Source of the DNA: an uncultured Bacteroidota bacterium
Lineage (GTDB): Bacteria; Bacteroidota; Bacteroidia; Flavobacteriales; BACL11
DNA length: 8,992 bases
Assembly: GCA_902514225.1 (NCBI GenBank)
Contig: CABXPN010000040.1
Coordinates: forward strand, 1 to 8,992
Direction of reading: 5' to 3'
This document shows positions 1 through 7,691 of this stretch, in pieces. The notes beneath the pieces are model-generated. The model worked only from the letters and a program-made list of their open reading frames with translations. It did no database searches and was not told the DNA's origin. The first letter of the stretch is position 1. Each line of letters opens with the position of its first letter. Both the position numbers and the translations under genes were made by a program.

Positions 1-2523
1 AGAAGATTGATAAAAGAAGATGACTTTGAACAAGCACTTTCAGTTGCACTGCAACAAGTAGAAAGTGGGGCTCAAATTATTGATATAAATATGGATGATG
101 GCTTGATTGAAGGAGTGGAAACTATGGTTCACTTCTTAAATTTAATTGCTTCCGACCCTGACATTTCTCGTGTTCCAATTATGATTGACTCTTCAAAATG
201 GGAAATAATTGAAGAAGGGTTAAAATGTCTGCAAGGTAAAGGGATTGTAAATTCTATCTCCTTAAAAGAAGGCGAAAGAGTTTTTATTAAACATGCAAAA
301 ACCATATTAAAATATGGTGCTGCAGTGGTTGTTATGGCTTTTGATGAAAAAGGACAAGCGGTAGATTATAAAGATAAAATTAGAATTTGTGAAAGAGCAT
401 ATAACATTCTTATAAAGGAAGTAGGTTTTCCTTCTGAAGATATAATTTTTGATCCTAATATTTTAACTGTAGCAACGGGAATTGAAGAACATAATAATTA
501 TGCAGTTGATTTTTTCAGGGCATCAAAATGGATAAAAGAAAATCTTCCTCATGCAAAAGTGAGTGGTGGTGTGAGTAACGTCTCTTTTTCTTTTAGAGGA
601 AATAATGTGGTGAGGGAAGCAATGCATTCTTCTTTCTTATATCATGCCATAAAAAATGGAATGGATATGGGAATTGTAAATGCTGGGATGATTGAGGTTT
701 ATTCTGATATTCCTAAAGATTTACTAACTGCTGTAGAAGATGTCCTATTAAATAAAGATAATGGAGCTACCGAAAGATTAGTGGATATTGCAGAAATATA
801 CAAAGGTGGAGGAAAGATAAGAGAAGAAAATTTGGATTGGAGAAATCAGTCGGTAGAAAAGAGATTGGAACATTCACTTGTAAAAGGAATTGTTACTTAT
901 ATTGAAGAAGATACAGAAGAAGCAAGATTAAAATCCGACAAACCTATAGATGTAATTGAGGGAGCTTTAATGGATGGAATGAATATTGTTGGGGATCTTT
1001 TTGGAAGCGGGAAAATGTTTTTGCCACAAGTAGTAAAATCAGCAAGAGTAATGAAAAAATCGGTTGAGCTTTTAACTCCTTATATAGAGGATGAGAAAAC
1101 GGAAAGATCCAATGCTGGAAAAATATTAATGGCAACGGTAAAAGGTGATGTTCATGATATAGGAAAAAATATTGTGGGAGTAGTTTTGTCTTGTAATAAT
1201 TTCGAAATTATTGACTTAGGGGTTATGGTTTCTTCAGAAAGAATATTGGAGGAAGCAAAAAAACACAAGGTAGATATTATTGGCTTGAGTGGTTTGATTA
1301 CCCCATCTTTGGATGAAATGATACATGTGGCAGAAGAAATGCAACGACAAGATTTTGATATACCAATAATGATTGGAGGGGCTACAACCTCAAAGGTGCA
1401 TACTGCAGTAAAATTGATGGATAAGTACACGAACAATGCTATTATTCATGTGTTGGATGCTTCCAAATCCGTGAGTGCTTGTAGTAAATTATTAGGTTCA
1501 GATTCTGATAATTTTAAGAGGGAAATAAAAGAGAAGTATTCAGAAATAAGAGAAAATTATTTGACCAGGAAAACTGAAAAAAAATATGTTTCTTTAGAAG
1601 ATGCAAGAGAGAATCTTTTTAAATATGATTGGAATAATTACAACCCAATTAAACCAAATAACTTAGGGGTAAATACTTTTGAAGATATAAATATTGAAGA
1701 TATAATTCCGTATATCGATTGGACTCCTTTCTTTATTTCTTGGGAGATGAAAGGAAAGTTTCCTGATATTTTATCGGAAGAAAAATATGGAGAAGGAGCA
1801 ACAAGTTTGCACTATGACGCTATTGCAATGTTGAGAGAAATTGTTTCAGGAAAATGGCTCACATTAAAATCGGTAGTAGGAATTTGGGAAGCAAAACAAG
1901 AAGGAGATGATGTAATTATATCTAAGAATGGAGAACAAATAGAATGTTTTAATTTCTTGCGTCAGCAATCTAAAAAGACAAAAAATAATTTGTGCTTGTC
2001 TGATTATATTTCTCCTGAAAAGGATTACATGGGTGCGTTTGTCTGCACGGCAGGTTTAGCAATAGAAAAACAATTAGAAGTTTTTGAGAAAGATTTAGAC
2101 GACTATAATAGTATTTTATTAAAATCATTAGCCGACAGATTAGCAGAAGCTCTTACAGAATATATGCATGAAAAAGTTAGAAAAGAAATTTGGGGATATT
2201 CATCTAATGAGAACTATACAAATAATGATTTAATAAAAGAACAGTATAACGGAATTCGCCCCGCTCCTGGTTATACCGCTTGTCCAGATCACACAGAAAA
2301 ATTAAAGATTTTCAAACTCTTAAATGCAGAACAAATAGGAGTGGTTTTAACAGAAAGCATGGCAATGTATCCGAACGCAACGGTAAGTGGATATTATCTT
2401 TCTCATCCAGAAAGTAAATATTTTAGTGTAGGAAAAATTCAAGATGACCAAATTGCAGATTATGCAAAACGAAAAAATAAAAGTATAAACGAAATAGAAA
2501 AATGGCTACGGTCAAATATTTAA
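1..2523 (+). CDS. metH: cobalamin-dependent methionine synthase, 5'-truncated by window start
   Basis: Transfers a methyl group from 5-methyl-THF through cobalamin to homocysteine, giving methionine in the cytoplasm. The frame is open from base 1, so the TTG at 7 is an internal Leu codon and not the start. The homocysteine/zinc domain and the first residues of the pterin domain lie outside the window, or in a separate gene as in some Bacteroidota. Numbering from the codon at 7: folate-binding TIM barrel about 1-265 ([13 protein letters not shown]); cobalamin cap about 280-365; B12 Rossmann domain about 370-500 with DVHDIG, axial-ligand His383, its partners Asp381 and Ser434, then SGL (428-430) and GG (457-458); SAM-dependent reactivation domain about 520-838 with [14 protein letters not shown] (from Arg751) and SGYYLSHP. 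These align with E. coli MetH at a constant offset of 376 through the B12 domain (His759, Ser810). The C-terminus is complete. metF follows after 3 nt, so the two are probably co-transcribed. Confidence 0.97.
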   Translation, partial: RRLIKEDDFEQALSVALQQVESGAQIIDINMDDGLIEGVETMVHFLNLIASDPDISRVPIMIDSSKWEIIEEGLKCLQGKGIVNSISLKEGERVFIKHAKTILKYGAAVVVMAFDEKGQAVDYKDKIRICERAYNILIKEVGFPSEDIIFDPNILTVATGIEEHNNYAVDFFRASKWIKENLPHAKVSGGVSNVSFSFRGNNVVREAMHSSFLYHAIKNGMDMGIVNAGMIEVYSDIPKDLLTAVEDVLLNKDNGATERLVDIAEIYKGGGKIREENLDWRNQSVEKRLEHSLVKGIVTYIEEDTEEARLKSDKPIDVIEGALMDGMNIVGDLFGSGKMFLPQVVKSARVMKKSVELLTPYIEDEKTERSNAGKILMATVKGDVHDIGKNIVGVVLSCNNFEIIDLGVMVSSERILEEAKKHKVDIIGLSGLITPSLDEMIHVAEEMQRQDFDIPIMIGGATTSKVHTAVKLMDKYTNNAIIHVLDASKSVSACSKLLGSDSDNFKREIKEKYSEIRENYLTRKTEKKYVSLEDARENLFKYDWNNYNPIKPNNLGVNTFEDINIEDIIPYIDWTPFFISWEMKGKFPDILSEEKYGEGATSLHYDAIAMLREIVSGKWLTLKSVVGIWEAKQEGDDVIISKNGEQIECFNFLRQQSKKTKNNLCLSDYISPEKDYMGAFVCTAGLAIEKQLEVFEKDLDDYNSILLKSLADRLAEALTEYMHEKVRKEIWGYSSNENYTNNDLIKEQYNGIRPAPGYTACPDHTEKLKIFKLLNAEQIGVVLTESMAMYPNATVSGYYLSHPESKYFSVGKIQDDQIADYAKRKNKSINEIEKWLRSNI

Positions 2524-2526
2524 AAT

Positions 2527-3480
2527 ATGAAAGTAACAGATCACATAAAAAACGCAAAACAAACTCTCTTTTCCTTTGAGATTTTGCCTCCTTTAAAAGG
2601 AACAAGTATTCAATCTATTTACAATTCTTTGGATCCGTTAATGGAATTTAATCCTCCCTTTATTGATGTAACTTATCATAGAGAAGAATATGTGTATAAA
2701 AAACGAAAAGATGGTTTATTGGAGAGAAGATCGGTAAGGAAAAGACCTGGAACAGTTGGTATTTGTGCGGCTATTATGAATAAATATCAGGTAGATACTG
2801 TTCCTCATATTATTTGTGGTGGTTTTAATAAAGAAGAAACAGAAAATGCTCTTATTGACCTTGACTTTTTGGGGATTGAAAATGTTTTGGTATTGAGAGG
2901 AGACCCAATAAAATCAGAAACTTATTTTAATGCAGAAGAAGGAGGTCATAAATATGCTTCAGAATTATTAGGTCAAGTTAATGAAATGAACAATGGAATT
3001 TATTTGGATGAAGAATTAAAAAACTCTGCTCCAACAGATTTTTGTATAGGAGTAGCTGGTTATCCTGAAAAACATTTTGAAGCGGCTAATATGCGTTCAG
3101 ATATTCATTTTCTGAAAAAGAAGGTAGAAGCAGGAGCAGATTATATTGTAACCCAAATGTTTTTTGACAATCAGAAATACTTTGATTTTGTAAAATTATG
3201 TAGAGAACACGATATTGATATCCCAATTATTCCTGGATTGAAACCTATTTCTACACAAAAACAACTTACACTTTTACCTCACCGATTTAATTTGAATTTA
3301 CCTAATAACTTAGTAGATGAGGTTTTAAAATCTAAGGATAATGCTTCAGTAAGAGAGGTTGGGGTAGACTGGGCAAAGCAACAAACTAAAGAATTGATTG
3401 AATTTGGTGTTCCTTGTGTACATTTTTATACAATGGGAAAATCGGATAATGTTCAGAAGATTGTTGGGGATTTTGTTTAA
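2527..3480 (+). CDS. metF: 5,10-methylenetetrahydrofolate reductase
   Basis: FAD-dependent reduction of 5,10-methylene-THF to 5-methyl-THF, the methyl donor for the MetH encoded directly upstream. The 317 residues form one MTHFR TIM barrel, slightly longer than the 296-residue E. coli enzyme. An insertion around residues 52-75 (basic, RKRPG) seems typical of Bacteroidota versions. Visible family motifs: FSFEILPP, with Glu18 matching the catalytic Glu28 of E. coli; LRGD at 123-126, with Asp126 the flavin-tuning Asp; GVAGYPEKH at 175-183; TQMFFDN at 209-215, with Gln210 the folate-contacting Gln; and HFYTMGKSD near the C-terminus. The ATG at 2527 is 3 nt past the metH stop and has no Shine-Dalgarno, only an A/T-rich leader, as usual in this phylum. 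No regulatory domain of the eukaryotic type is present. Confidence 0.96.
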   Translation: MKVTDHIKNAKQTLFSFEILPPLKGTSIQSIYNSLDPLMEFNPPFIDVTYHREEYVYKKRKDGLLERRSVRKRPGTVGICAAIMNKYQVDTVPHIICGGFNKEETENALIDLDFLGIENVLVLRGDPIKSETYFNAEEGGHKYASELLGQVNEMNNGIYLDEELKNSAPTDFCIGVAGYPEKHFEAANMRSDIHFLKKKVEAGADYIVTQMFFDNQKYFDFVKLCREHDIDIPIIPGLKPISTQKQLTLLPHRFNLNLPNNLVDEVLKSKDNASVREVGVDWAKQQTKELIEFGVPCVHFYTMGKSDNVQKIVGDFV

Positions 3481-3495
3481 TTAAGGAAGTTCTTA

Positions 3496-3522
3496 TTGAG
3501 AATGATATTTTTCATAACTTTG
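3496..3522 (+). promoter_or_regulatory. Bacteroidota-type promoter for the HMA-thioredoxin-barrel unit
   Basis: TAACTTTG at 3515-3522 matches the Bacteroidota -7 consensus TAnnTTTG exactly. A TTG at 3496-3498 lies 16 nt upstream in the -33 position. The predicted transcript start is a few bases past 3522, giving a leader of about 15 nt before the ATG at 3544. The match is direct; promoter function is inferred from the consensus for the primary sigma factor of this phylum. Confidence 0.6.
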
Positions 3523-3543
3523 CACGAATCTAATTTAGATAGA

Positions 3544-3894
3544 ATGAAGAAGATACAATTATTGTTAGTATTAGTTTTTGCTGTATTTTCGCTTAGTTTA
3601 AGTGCTCAGAAAGTAAAATACCAAAAAGCAAATTTTGTAGTTTCAGGGAAGTGTGAAATGTGTAAAACAAAAATTGAAGCAGCTGCAAAATTAGTAGAAG
3701 GAGTAAAAACTGCAAAATGGAATGTGCTAAATGGGAAGATGAAAGTAAAGTTTAATCCAGAATTAACAAACCTTGATCAGATACAAGAAGCAATTTCTGA
3801 GATAGGGTATGATACAGAAAAATATAGAGCAGAAGATGAAGTTTATAATAAACTACATTATTGCTGCAAATACGAACGTACATTAGAAAAATAA
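3544..3894 (+). CDS. periplasmic heavy-metal-associated (HMA) domain protein with C-terminal Cys-Cys motif
   Basis: Likely a periplasmic binding protein for a soft metal ion such as copper; the metal is not determined by sequence. It has 116 residues when started at ATG 3544. The frame stays open upstream to a TTG at 3496, but that codon sits in the -33 promoter box, and the protein from 3544 begins with a proper signal peptide (MKK, hydrophobic core, SLSAQ, cleavage near residue 21). The mature part is one HMA fold, about residues 27-95: the loop GKCEMCKTKIE gives Cys37-x-x-Cys40, and the second half ends IGYDTEKYRAEDEVYN. The tail carries HYCCKYE (Cys107-Cys108), resembling the HPCCKYR tail I recall from a widespread Bacteroidota HMA family. 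First gene of a three-gene unit; the next start is 6 nt after its stop. Confidence 0.88.
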   Translation: MKKIQLLLVLVFAVFSLSLSAQKVKYQKANFVVSGKCEMCKTKIEAAAKLVEGVKTAKWNVLNGKMKVKFNPELTNLDQIQEAISEIGYDTEKYRAEDEVYNKLHYCCKYERTLEK

Positions 3895-3900
3895 AAAGAA

Positions 3901-4647
3901 ATGAAAAAATATATTTTAAAAACTTTAGTATTAATGTTTACTGCAAATATTTCTTTTGCGCAAACTGCAACCGATTTTACTGCAGACGACTGTAATGGAG
4001 TTTCTCATCATTTATTTGATGAATTAGATGCTGGAAATGTAATTGTATTATGTTGGGTTATGCCTTGCGGCCCCTGTGCTACTGGAGGAGGACATGCTCA
4101 GGATGCTGCTCAATCTTTTGCTAGTTCTCATCCAGGAATAGTAAAATTCTATTTGGCGGATGATTTTGCCAATTCGGATTGTTCTTATTTAAATGCTTGG
4201 GCCGGAAATTACCAACTTTTCCCTGAGGCTTCTTTTTCAAATTCTTTGATTAGTATGAATGATTATGGAGGTCCTGGAATGCCAAAAGTAGTAGTTATTG
4301 GTCCAGATAAGCAAGTGTATTATAATGTAAACAATAATCAAATAACAGAATCTGGGGTAGTAGATGGTATTAATCAAGCTCTATCTGGAACAGTTTCCAT
4401 CTCAGATAATACTCTAGAAGATATTAGTTTCAATTACTTATCAAACCATAATAAAATAGAATTAAAACATTCAATATCTACTCCAATTTCTATTCACATA
4501 TTTAATACTCTAGGGGAGTTAGTAAAAATAGATCATACTGAAAACTTAAATTCTATTACAATTGATGTAAAAGATTTAAGTAAGGGATTATATATATTAA
4601 ACATAAATTCTGATAAAAAGAGATCTACATTCCGATTTGTAAGATAG
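3901..4647 (+). CDS. secreted thioredoxin-like protein with T9SS type A sorting domain
   Basis: Probable thiol-disulfide oxidoreductase exported beyond the outer membrane. Residues 1-20 are a Sec signal peptide ending ISFA|Q. Residues 22-165 form a thioredoxin-like fold: WVMPCGPC gives Cys56-Gly-Pro-Cys59, and GMPKVVVIG carries the probable cis-Pro128 facing the active site. Further cysteines at 31, 51 and 94 are unusual for a minimal thioredoxin and could form structural disulfides or bind metal. Residues about 172-248 are a typical T9SS type A C-terminal domain (NKIELKHS, FNTLGELVKI, DLSKGLYILNI, basic end FRFVR), predicting export by the Por machinery and cell-surface attachment or release. 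It starts 6 nt after the HMA gene and ends 1 nt before the barrel gene, so co-transcription is very likely. The CGPC site matches cytoplasmic thioredoxins, so the redox direction at the cell surface is uncertain. Confidence 0.87.
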   Translation: MKKYILKTLVLMFTANISFAQTATDFTADDCNGVSHHLFDELDAGNVIVLCWVMPCGPCATGGGHAQDAAQSFASSHPGIVKFYLADDFANSDCSYLNAWAGNYQLFPEASFSNSLISMNDYGGPGMPKVVVIGPDKQVYYNVNNNQITESGVVDGINQALSGTVSISDNTLEDISFNYLSNHNKIELKHSISTPISIHIFNTLGELVKIDHTENLNSITIDVKDLSKGLYILNINSDKKRSTFRFVR

Positions 4648-4648
4648 T

Positions 4649-5659
4649 ATGAGAATTATACTTTTTATAATTTTTGTTACATTTACTCAGTTTAATTTGT
4701 TTTCTCAAGGATGTTGTTCGGGTAGTTCGGGCAACCCAATTATTGGAGGAACCGCATCAGGAGTATTGCAAAAATACCAAATGGAGGTTTCTACTTCTTT
4801 TCAGTCTACATCTTCCGATAAGTTTTTAGCAGGAACAATAGATACATCAGGAATGATGTACGAAAATTTAAGTACTAATTATTTTTTTTTACGGAGCGAT
4901 TATGGTGTAACAAACAAACTTACATTATCCTTAGCAAGTGGATATTTTATAGATAAGAGTCTTACTGAAATTGGAGGAGAAAACACCAAAAGCACTACAG
5001 GGATAAGCGATTTGATATTCTTACCTAGATACAACCTTTTAAATCTTAACACAAAGAATCACAGAACAGAATTAACATTAGGTATTGGGGCGAAAATACC
5101 GGTAGGCTCTCATACAGATTCCGTTCATTTATATGCAGATGTTTGGGATTTAAAACCTCCTACTATACAGCTTTCAACTGGAGGTGTAGATAAAATGTTT
5201 TACTCTTTCTTTTTCAGAGAATACAAAAAACAAAGATTTAGAGTATTTACAAATACAATGTATATACAAAGAGGGTATAATTCTTTAAATGAAAAATTTG
5301 GAAACTATGTTAGTATTTCTGCTTTTGCAGGAAAATCGTACAGGAATTGGAGTTTTACAACTCAACTAAAAATAGAATATATTGGACAATTGCAAGCAAC
5401 TCCACAAAAATTAATAGCTTTATCGGAAGATGATTATGATCTAATAAGTTGGCAGGAAAAACAGTCTTCTACAGGTAGCGATAAGCTGTTTTTTGTTCCT
5501 CAATTAGGCTATTCAAAAAATGGAATAACGATATTTGCAACTACTGATATACCATTGTATCAAAACTTAAACGGAATACAAGTTGCCTCTCAAAAACAAT
5601 TTGCTATTGGGATTAACTATCGATTTTTAACTAAGGATTGCTCTTCAGAACTTCAATAG
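4649..5659 (+). CDS. outer-membrane beta-barrel protein with N-terminal Gly-Cys-Cys motif (uncharacterised transporter-like family)
   Basis: 336 residues. A signal peptide (about 1-20, ending LFSQ) is followed at once by GCCSGSSGNPIIGGTASG, with Cys22-Cys23. From memory, a motif of this kind marks an uncharacterised Bacteroidota outer-membrane family annotated only as 'transporter'. The rest alternates polar and hydrophobic residues in beta-strands, such as TELTLGIGAKIPVG, FRVFTNTMYIQRGYN, WSFTTQLKIEYIG and FAIGINYRF, consistent with a 10-14 strand barrel. After the usual terminal aromatic strand (NYRF) there is a short tail, LTKDCSSELQ, with another Cys (331). It starts 1 nt after the thioredoxin-like gene, so translational coupling is likely. 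A run of nine T lies inside the gene at 4882-4890. The tandem cysteines fit the metal/thiol theme of the operon. A role as a channel or sensor is inference; no substrate can be assigned. Confidence 0.83.
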   Translation: MRIILFIIFVTFTQFNLFSQGCCSGSSGNPIIGGTASGVLQKYQMEVSTSFQSTSSDKFLAGTIDTSGMMYENLSTNYFFLRSDYGVTNKLTLSLASGYFIDKSLTEIGGENTKSTTGISDLIFLPRYNLLNLNTKNHRTELTLGIGAKIPVGSHTDSVHLYADVWDLKPPTIQLSTGGVDKMFYSFFFREYKKQRFRVFTNTMYIQRGYNSLNEKFGNYVSISAFAGKSYRNWSFTTQLKIEYIGQLQATPQKLIALSEDDYDLISWQEKQSSTGSDKLFFVPQLGYSKNGITIFATTDIPLYQNLNGIQVASQKQFAIGINYRFLTKDCSSELQ

Positions 5660-7396
5660 TCATTCCACGATAATTTTCTTCTTTACTGTTCCGTCCTTGT
5701 ATATGTAGAATAGCAGGCTGTTTCTAATTTCACCTATTGTCCTTCCTAGAATGTCAGTAATTCTAATAACACTATTTGGTTTATTATCTATTTCCTCATT
5801 ATATGTTCCAATACAATCAGCTATTAAACTAATCCCGTCCAATTGCCAATTATTATCTATAGGAATGCATAAATGGGTTAGTGCTGTAACAGGTATATCT
5901 GCAATTCTTGGAGTATTACTATAGTCATATGTCCAAGTAGAATCTGGTGAGTGCCAAAGTGCTCCATTGATATTACCATTGTTATTGTTGGCACTATAAT
6001 CAATAACTTGACTTGAGTTCCCTCCTTCATTTAATTGCCAATAGCCAATTAAATTGTTAAAATCGGGATGATTATTATCTAAATGTGTGCAATGCCAACT
6101 TTGAATATTCTGTTCATTTACCAAAGTGTTCCAAATTCTAACTTCTGATATAGATCCATTGTATCCATAACTTTGATTGATGTCCATTCCCAAAAACAAT
6201 CCTGCATTTGTAGAGATGTCTCCGATAGTTGAAATGTCAGCCGAATCTAAAAGGGTACCATCTTCATACATTTTCATATAACCATCTCTATCAAAACTGA
6301 CACTTAAAGTATGCCATTGATTATCTGCAATTAGTCCACCGGTATTGATGTCCGCACGATTCGTGCCATCTCCAATATTTACTTTCCATTCTGGCCCAGC
6401 AGGGTATTTAAATGAAAAAACAAAGCCTGCATTATTCCCTGATACCCAATCCTTATTTCCTATAATAGATACATCCCCAGTAGAATTAGTACGCATTCGG
6501 CACTCTACTGTAAAATCTTGCGTACTACCAAAATTTAAATTTGTAGATGAAGGGATTTGCACATAATCATCAACTCCATCAAATTGCAGTTCAGTTGTAT
6601 CTGCCAAACAATTATAAACGCTATCAAATATTAAACTACTGTCCTTTCTGATAACTTCCTGAGTTATAGTATTTCCACTTGCAATTACAAAAACATTTTG
6701 TTCTTCTATGCTATTTCCTCCATGAGAAGTCCCCAATCCACCATGATCAGTTGTAATAAGTATAAGCCAATCTTCATTGGCATAATTTGGCCTTTGGGAA
6801 ATGGATTGTATAATAGGAGATATATAAGAATCCACTCCTTCAATTGCTGTAATATATTGGCTTACATTTGGAGAGAATCCATCAGCATGCCCTGCATGAT
6901 CTACATCATCAAAATGAAGAAACATACAATCCGGATCATTTGAAGACAAATAATTAATTGCTTCATTACTAACTTCCAAATCTGAAGATACATTTAATTT
7001 AAAATCAGCATGATTTTGAACTATATAATCATTTATCGGATTCCAATTACAAATAGAAACAGTATTCAAATCAGAATTAAAATCTTCAATATGTTTAAAA
7101 AGGGGAGGATAATTAGTGTAATCAGTACCTACAAAGCTATTATCTACTGATAAGTGCTTGTCGGACCACACACCGCATAATATAGCTGACCAACCAGGTC
7201 CACTAATTGTGATGTCATCATTTAATGCATCTGGGCTAAAGGTACCATTAGAAATAAGATTATCAATTGCAGGAGTGTTTGCTAGTTCCAAAGCATCTGC
7301 TCTACAACCATCAATACCAATGATGAGTACTTTTTTTGTAGCTTGTCCAAACCCAATTAGAGGTACACATAGTAATAGTAGTAATAGTCTCTTCAT
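5660..7396 (-). CDS. secreted phosphodiesterase/pyrophosphatase (alkaline phosphatase fold) fused to LamG and short T9SS-like tail
   Basis: 578 residues. Signal peptide 1-18 (VPLIGFGQ). Residues 21-250 are a type I phosphodiesterase/nucleotide pyrophosphatase domain with a complete two-metal site: Asp29 (IIGIDGCRAD), the nucleophile region DITISGPGWS (Ser65 or Thr63), Asp166 and His170 (DHAGH), Asp217-His218 (TTDHGG) and His225 (SHGG). It should hydrolyse phosphodiesters or phosphomonoesters outside the cell; the substrate is unknown. Residues about 268-436 are a LamG/concanavalin-like domain (LQFDGVDDYVQI, WHTLSVSFDRDG, GSISEVRIWN), continued by GYWQLNEGG and DYSANNNNGNINGALW. The end, ITDILGRTIGEI and FYIYKDGTVKKKIIVE, is a shortened form of the T9SS sorting tail common in marine flavobacteria. 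It lies 24 nt downstream of a small membrane protein gene, and no promoter box is visible in that gap, so co-transcription is likely. Its stop abuts that of the convergent barrel gene. Confidence 0.9.
   Translation of the reverse strand: MKRLLLLLLCVPLIGFGQATKKVLIIGIDGCRADALELANTPAIDNLISNGTFSPDALNDDITISGPGWSAILCGVWSDKHLSVDNSFVGTDYTNYPPLFKHIEDFNSDLNTVSICNWNPINDYIVQNHADFKLNVSSDLEVSNEAINYLSSNDPDCMFLHFDDVDHAGHADGFSPNVSQYITAIEGVDSYISPIIQSISQRPNYANEDWLILITTDHGGLGTSHGGNSIEEQNVFVIASGNTITQEVIRKDSSLIFDSVYNCLADTTELQFDGVDDYVQIPSSTNLNFGSTQDFTVECRMRTNSTGDVSIIGNKDWVSGNNAGFVFSFKYPAGPEWKVNIGDGTNRADINTGGLIADNQWHTLSVSFDRDGYMKMYEDGTLLDSADISTIGDISTNAGLFLGMDINQSYGYNGSISEVRIWNTLVNEQNIQSWHCTHLDNNHPDFNNLIGYWQLNEGGNSSQVIDYSANNNNGNINGALWHSPDSTWTYDYSNTPRIADIPVTALTHLCIPIDNNWQLDGISLIADCIGTYNEEIDNKPNSVIRITDILGRTIGEIRNSLLFYIYKDGTVKKKIIVE
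7351..7396 (-). repeat. signal-peptide-coding repeat, copy 1
   Basis: This 46-bp stretch encodes residues 1 to about 15 of the phosphodiesterase precursor. It matches 7642-7687 at 41 of 46 positions, with an uninterrupted identical core of 26 bp (7361-7386). The mature proteins downstream are unrelated. Confidence 0.8.
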
Positions 7397-7420
7397 TGTT
7401 TGTCTATTGGTTTAATTTCT

Positions 7421-7687
7421 CTATAATAAGTTTATCGCTTCAAGATAGAATATTATTATAAAACATAACAAGATCATCAATAGAAAACCGGCTAAGGATA
7501 AACTTCCACTATTTAATTTTCTTCCAGCCCGCATGATTAAAATTGCAAATAGAAGATATCCAACAAAAAGAGAAGCTATTATAATAAGATCTAGTAAATT
7601 AGAAGAATTAGTTTGTTGTACTGGATTCATAATCTGCCCCCACCCAATCAAAGGTACACATAGTAATAGTAGTAATATTTTTTTCAT
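7421..7687 (-). CDS. small two-helix membrane protein, unknown function
   Basis: 88 residues; family not recognised. It starts with a signal-peptide-like segment (MKK, poly-Leu, CVPLIGWGQ, about 1-18), nearly identical to that of the phosphodiesterase encoded next. A short polar stretch follows (NPVQQTNSSN, 21-30), then two hydrophobic helices at about 31-52 and 62-82, separated by a basic turn (MRAGRKLNSGS). If the leader is cleaved, the mature protein is a hairpin of about 70 residues in the inner membrane, with the basic loop probably cytoplasmic. The layout resembles integral proteins that expose a short N-terminal tail to the periplasm. It lies 24 nt upstream of the phosphodiesterase gene on the same strand and is likely in one transcript, which hints at, but does not prove, a shared role. 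It may be a small accessory or orphan protein. Confidence 0.65.
   Translation of the reverse strand: MKKILLLLLCVPLIGWGQIMNPVQQTNSSNLLDLIIIASLFVGYLLFAILIMRAGRKLNSGSLSLAGFLLMILLCFIIIFYLEAINLL
7642..7687 (-). repeat. signal-peptide-coding repeat, copy 2
   Basis: This stretch encodes the leader of the 88-residue membrane protein. It is 41/46 identical to 7351-7396; the identical 26-bp core is at 7652-7677. The five differences include synonymous or conservative changes near the start codon (ATG AAA AAA ATA against ATG AAG AGA CTA). Confidence 0.8.
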
Positions 7688-7691
7688 GATA

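Noticed and set aside
7..9. TTG at 7 as the start of metH
   Set aside because: The frame is open to base 1 and the sequence aligns into the middle of the MetH pterin domain, so this codon is internal.
944..1436. Minus-strand open frames of 63 and 94 codons inside metH
   Set aside because: They are antisense to the highly conserved B12-binding part of MetH and show no recognisable domain.
2423..2605. Minus-strand open frame of 60 codons across the metH/metF junction
   Set aside because: It overlaps two well-identified genes on the other strand; its Leu/Phe-rich product reflects AT-rich antisense sequence.
4700..4720. Lipoprotein signal for the GCC-motif barrel protein
   Set aside because: The residues before Cys22 are F-S-Q-G; a lipobox expects Leu/Val/Ile at -3 and a small residue at -2, so ordinary signal-peptidase cleavage after Gln20 fits better.
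6345..7415. Plus-strand open frames of 73, 81 and 85 codons inside the phosphodiesterase gene
   Set aside because: All lie opposite conserved catalytic or LamG regions and have no coding-like features of their own.
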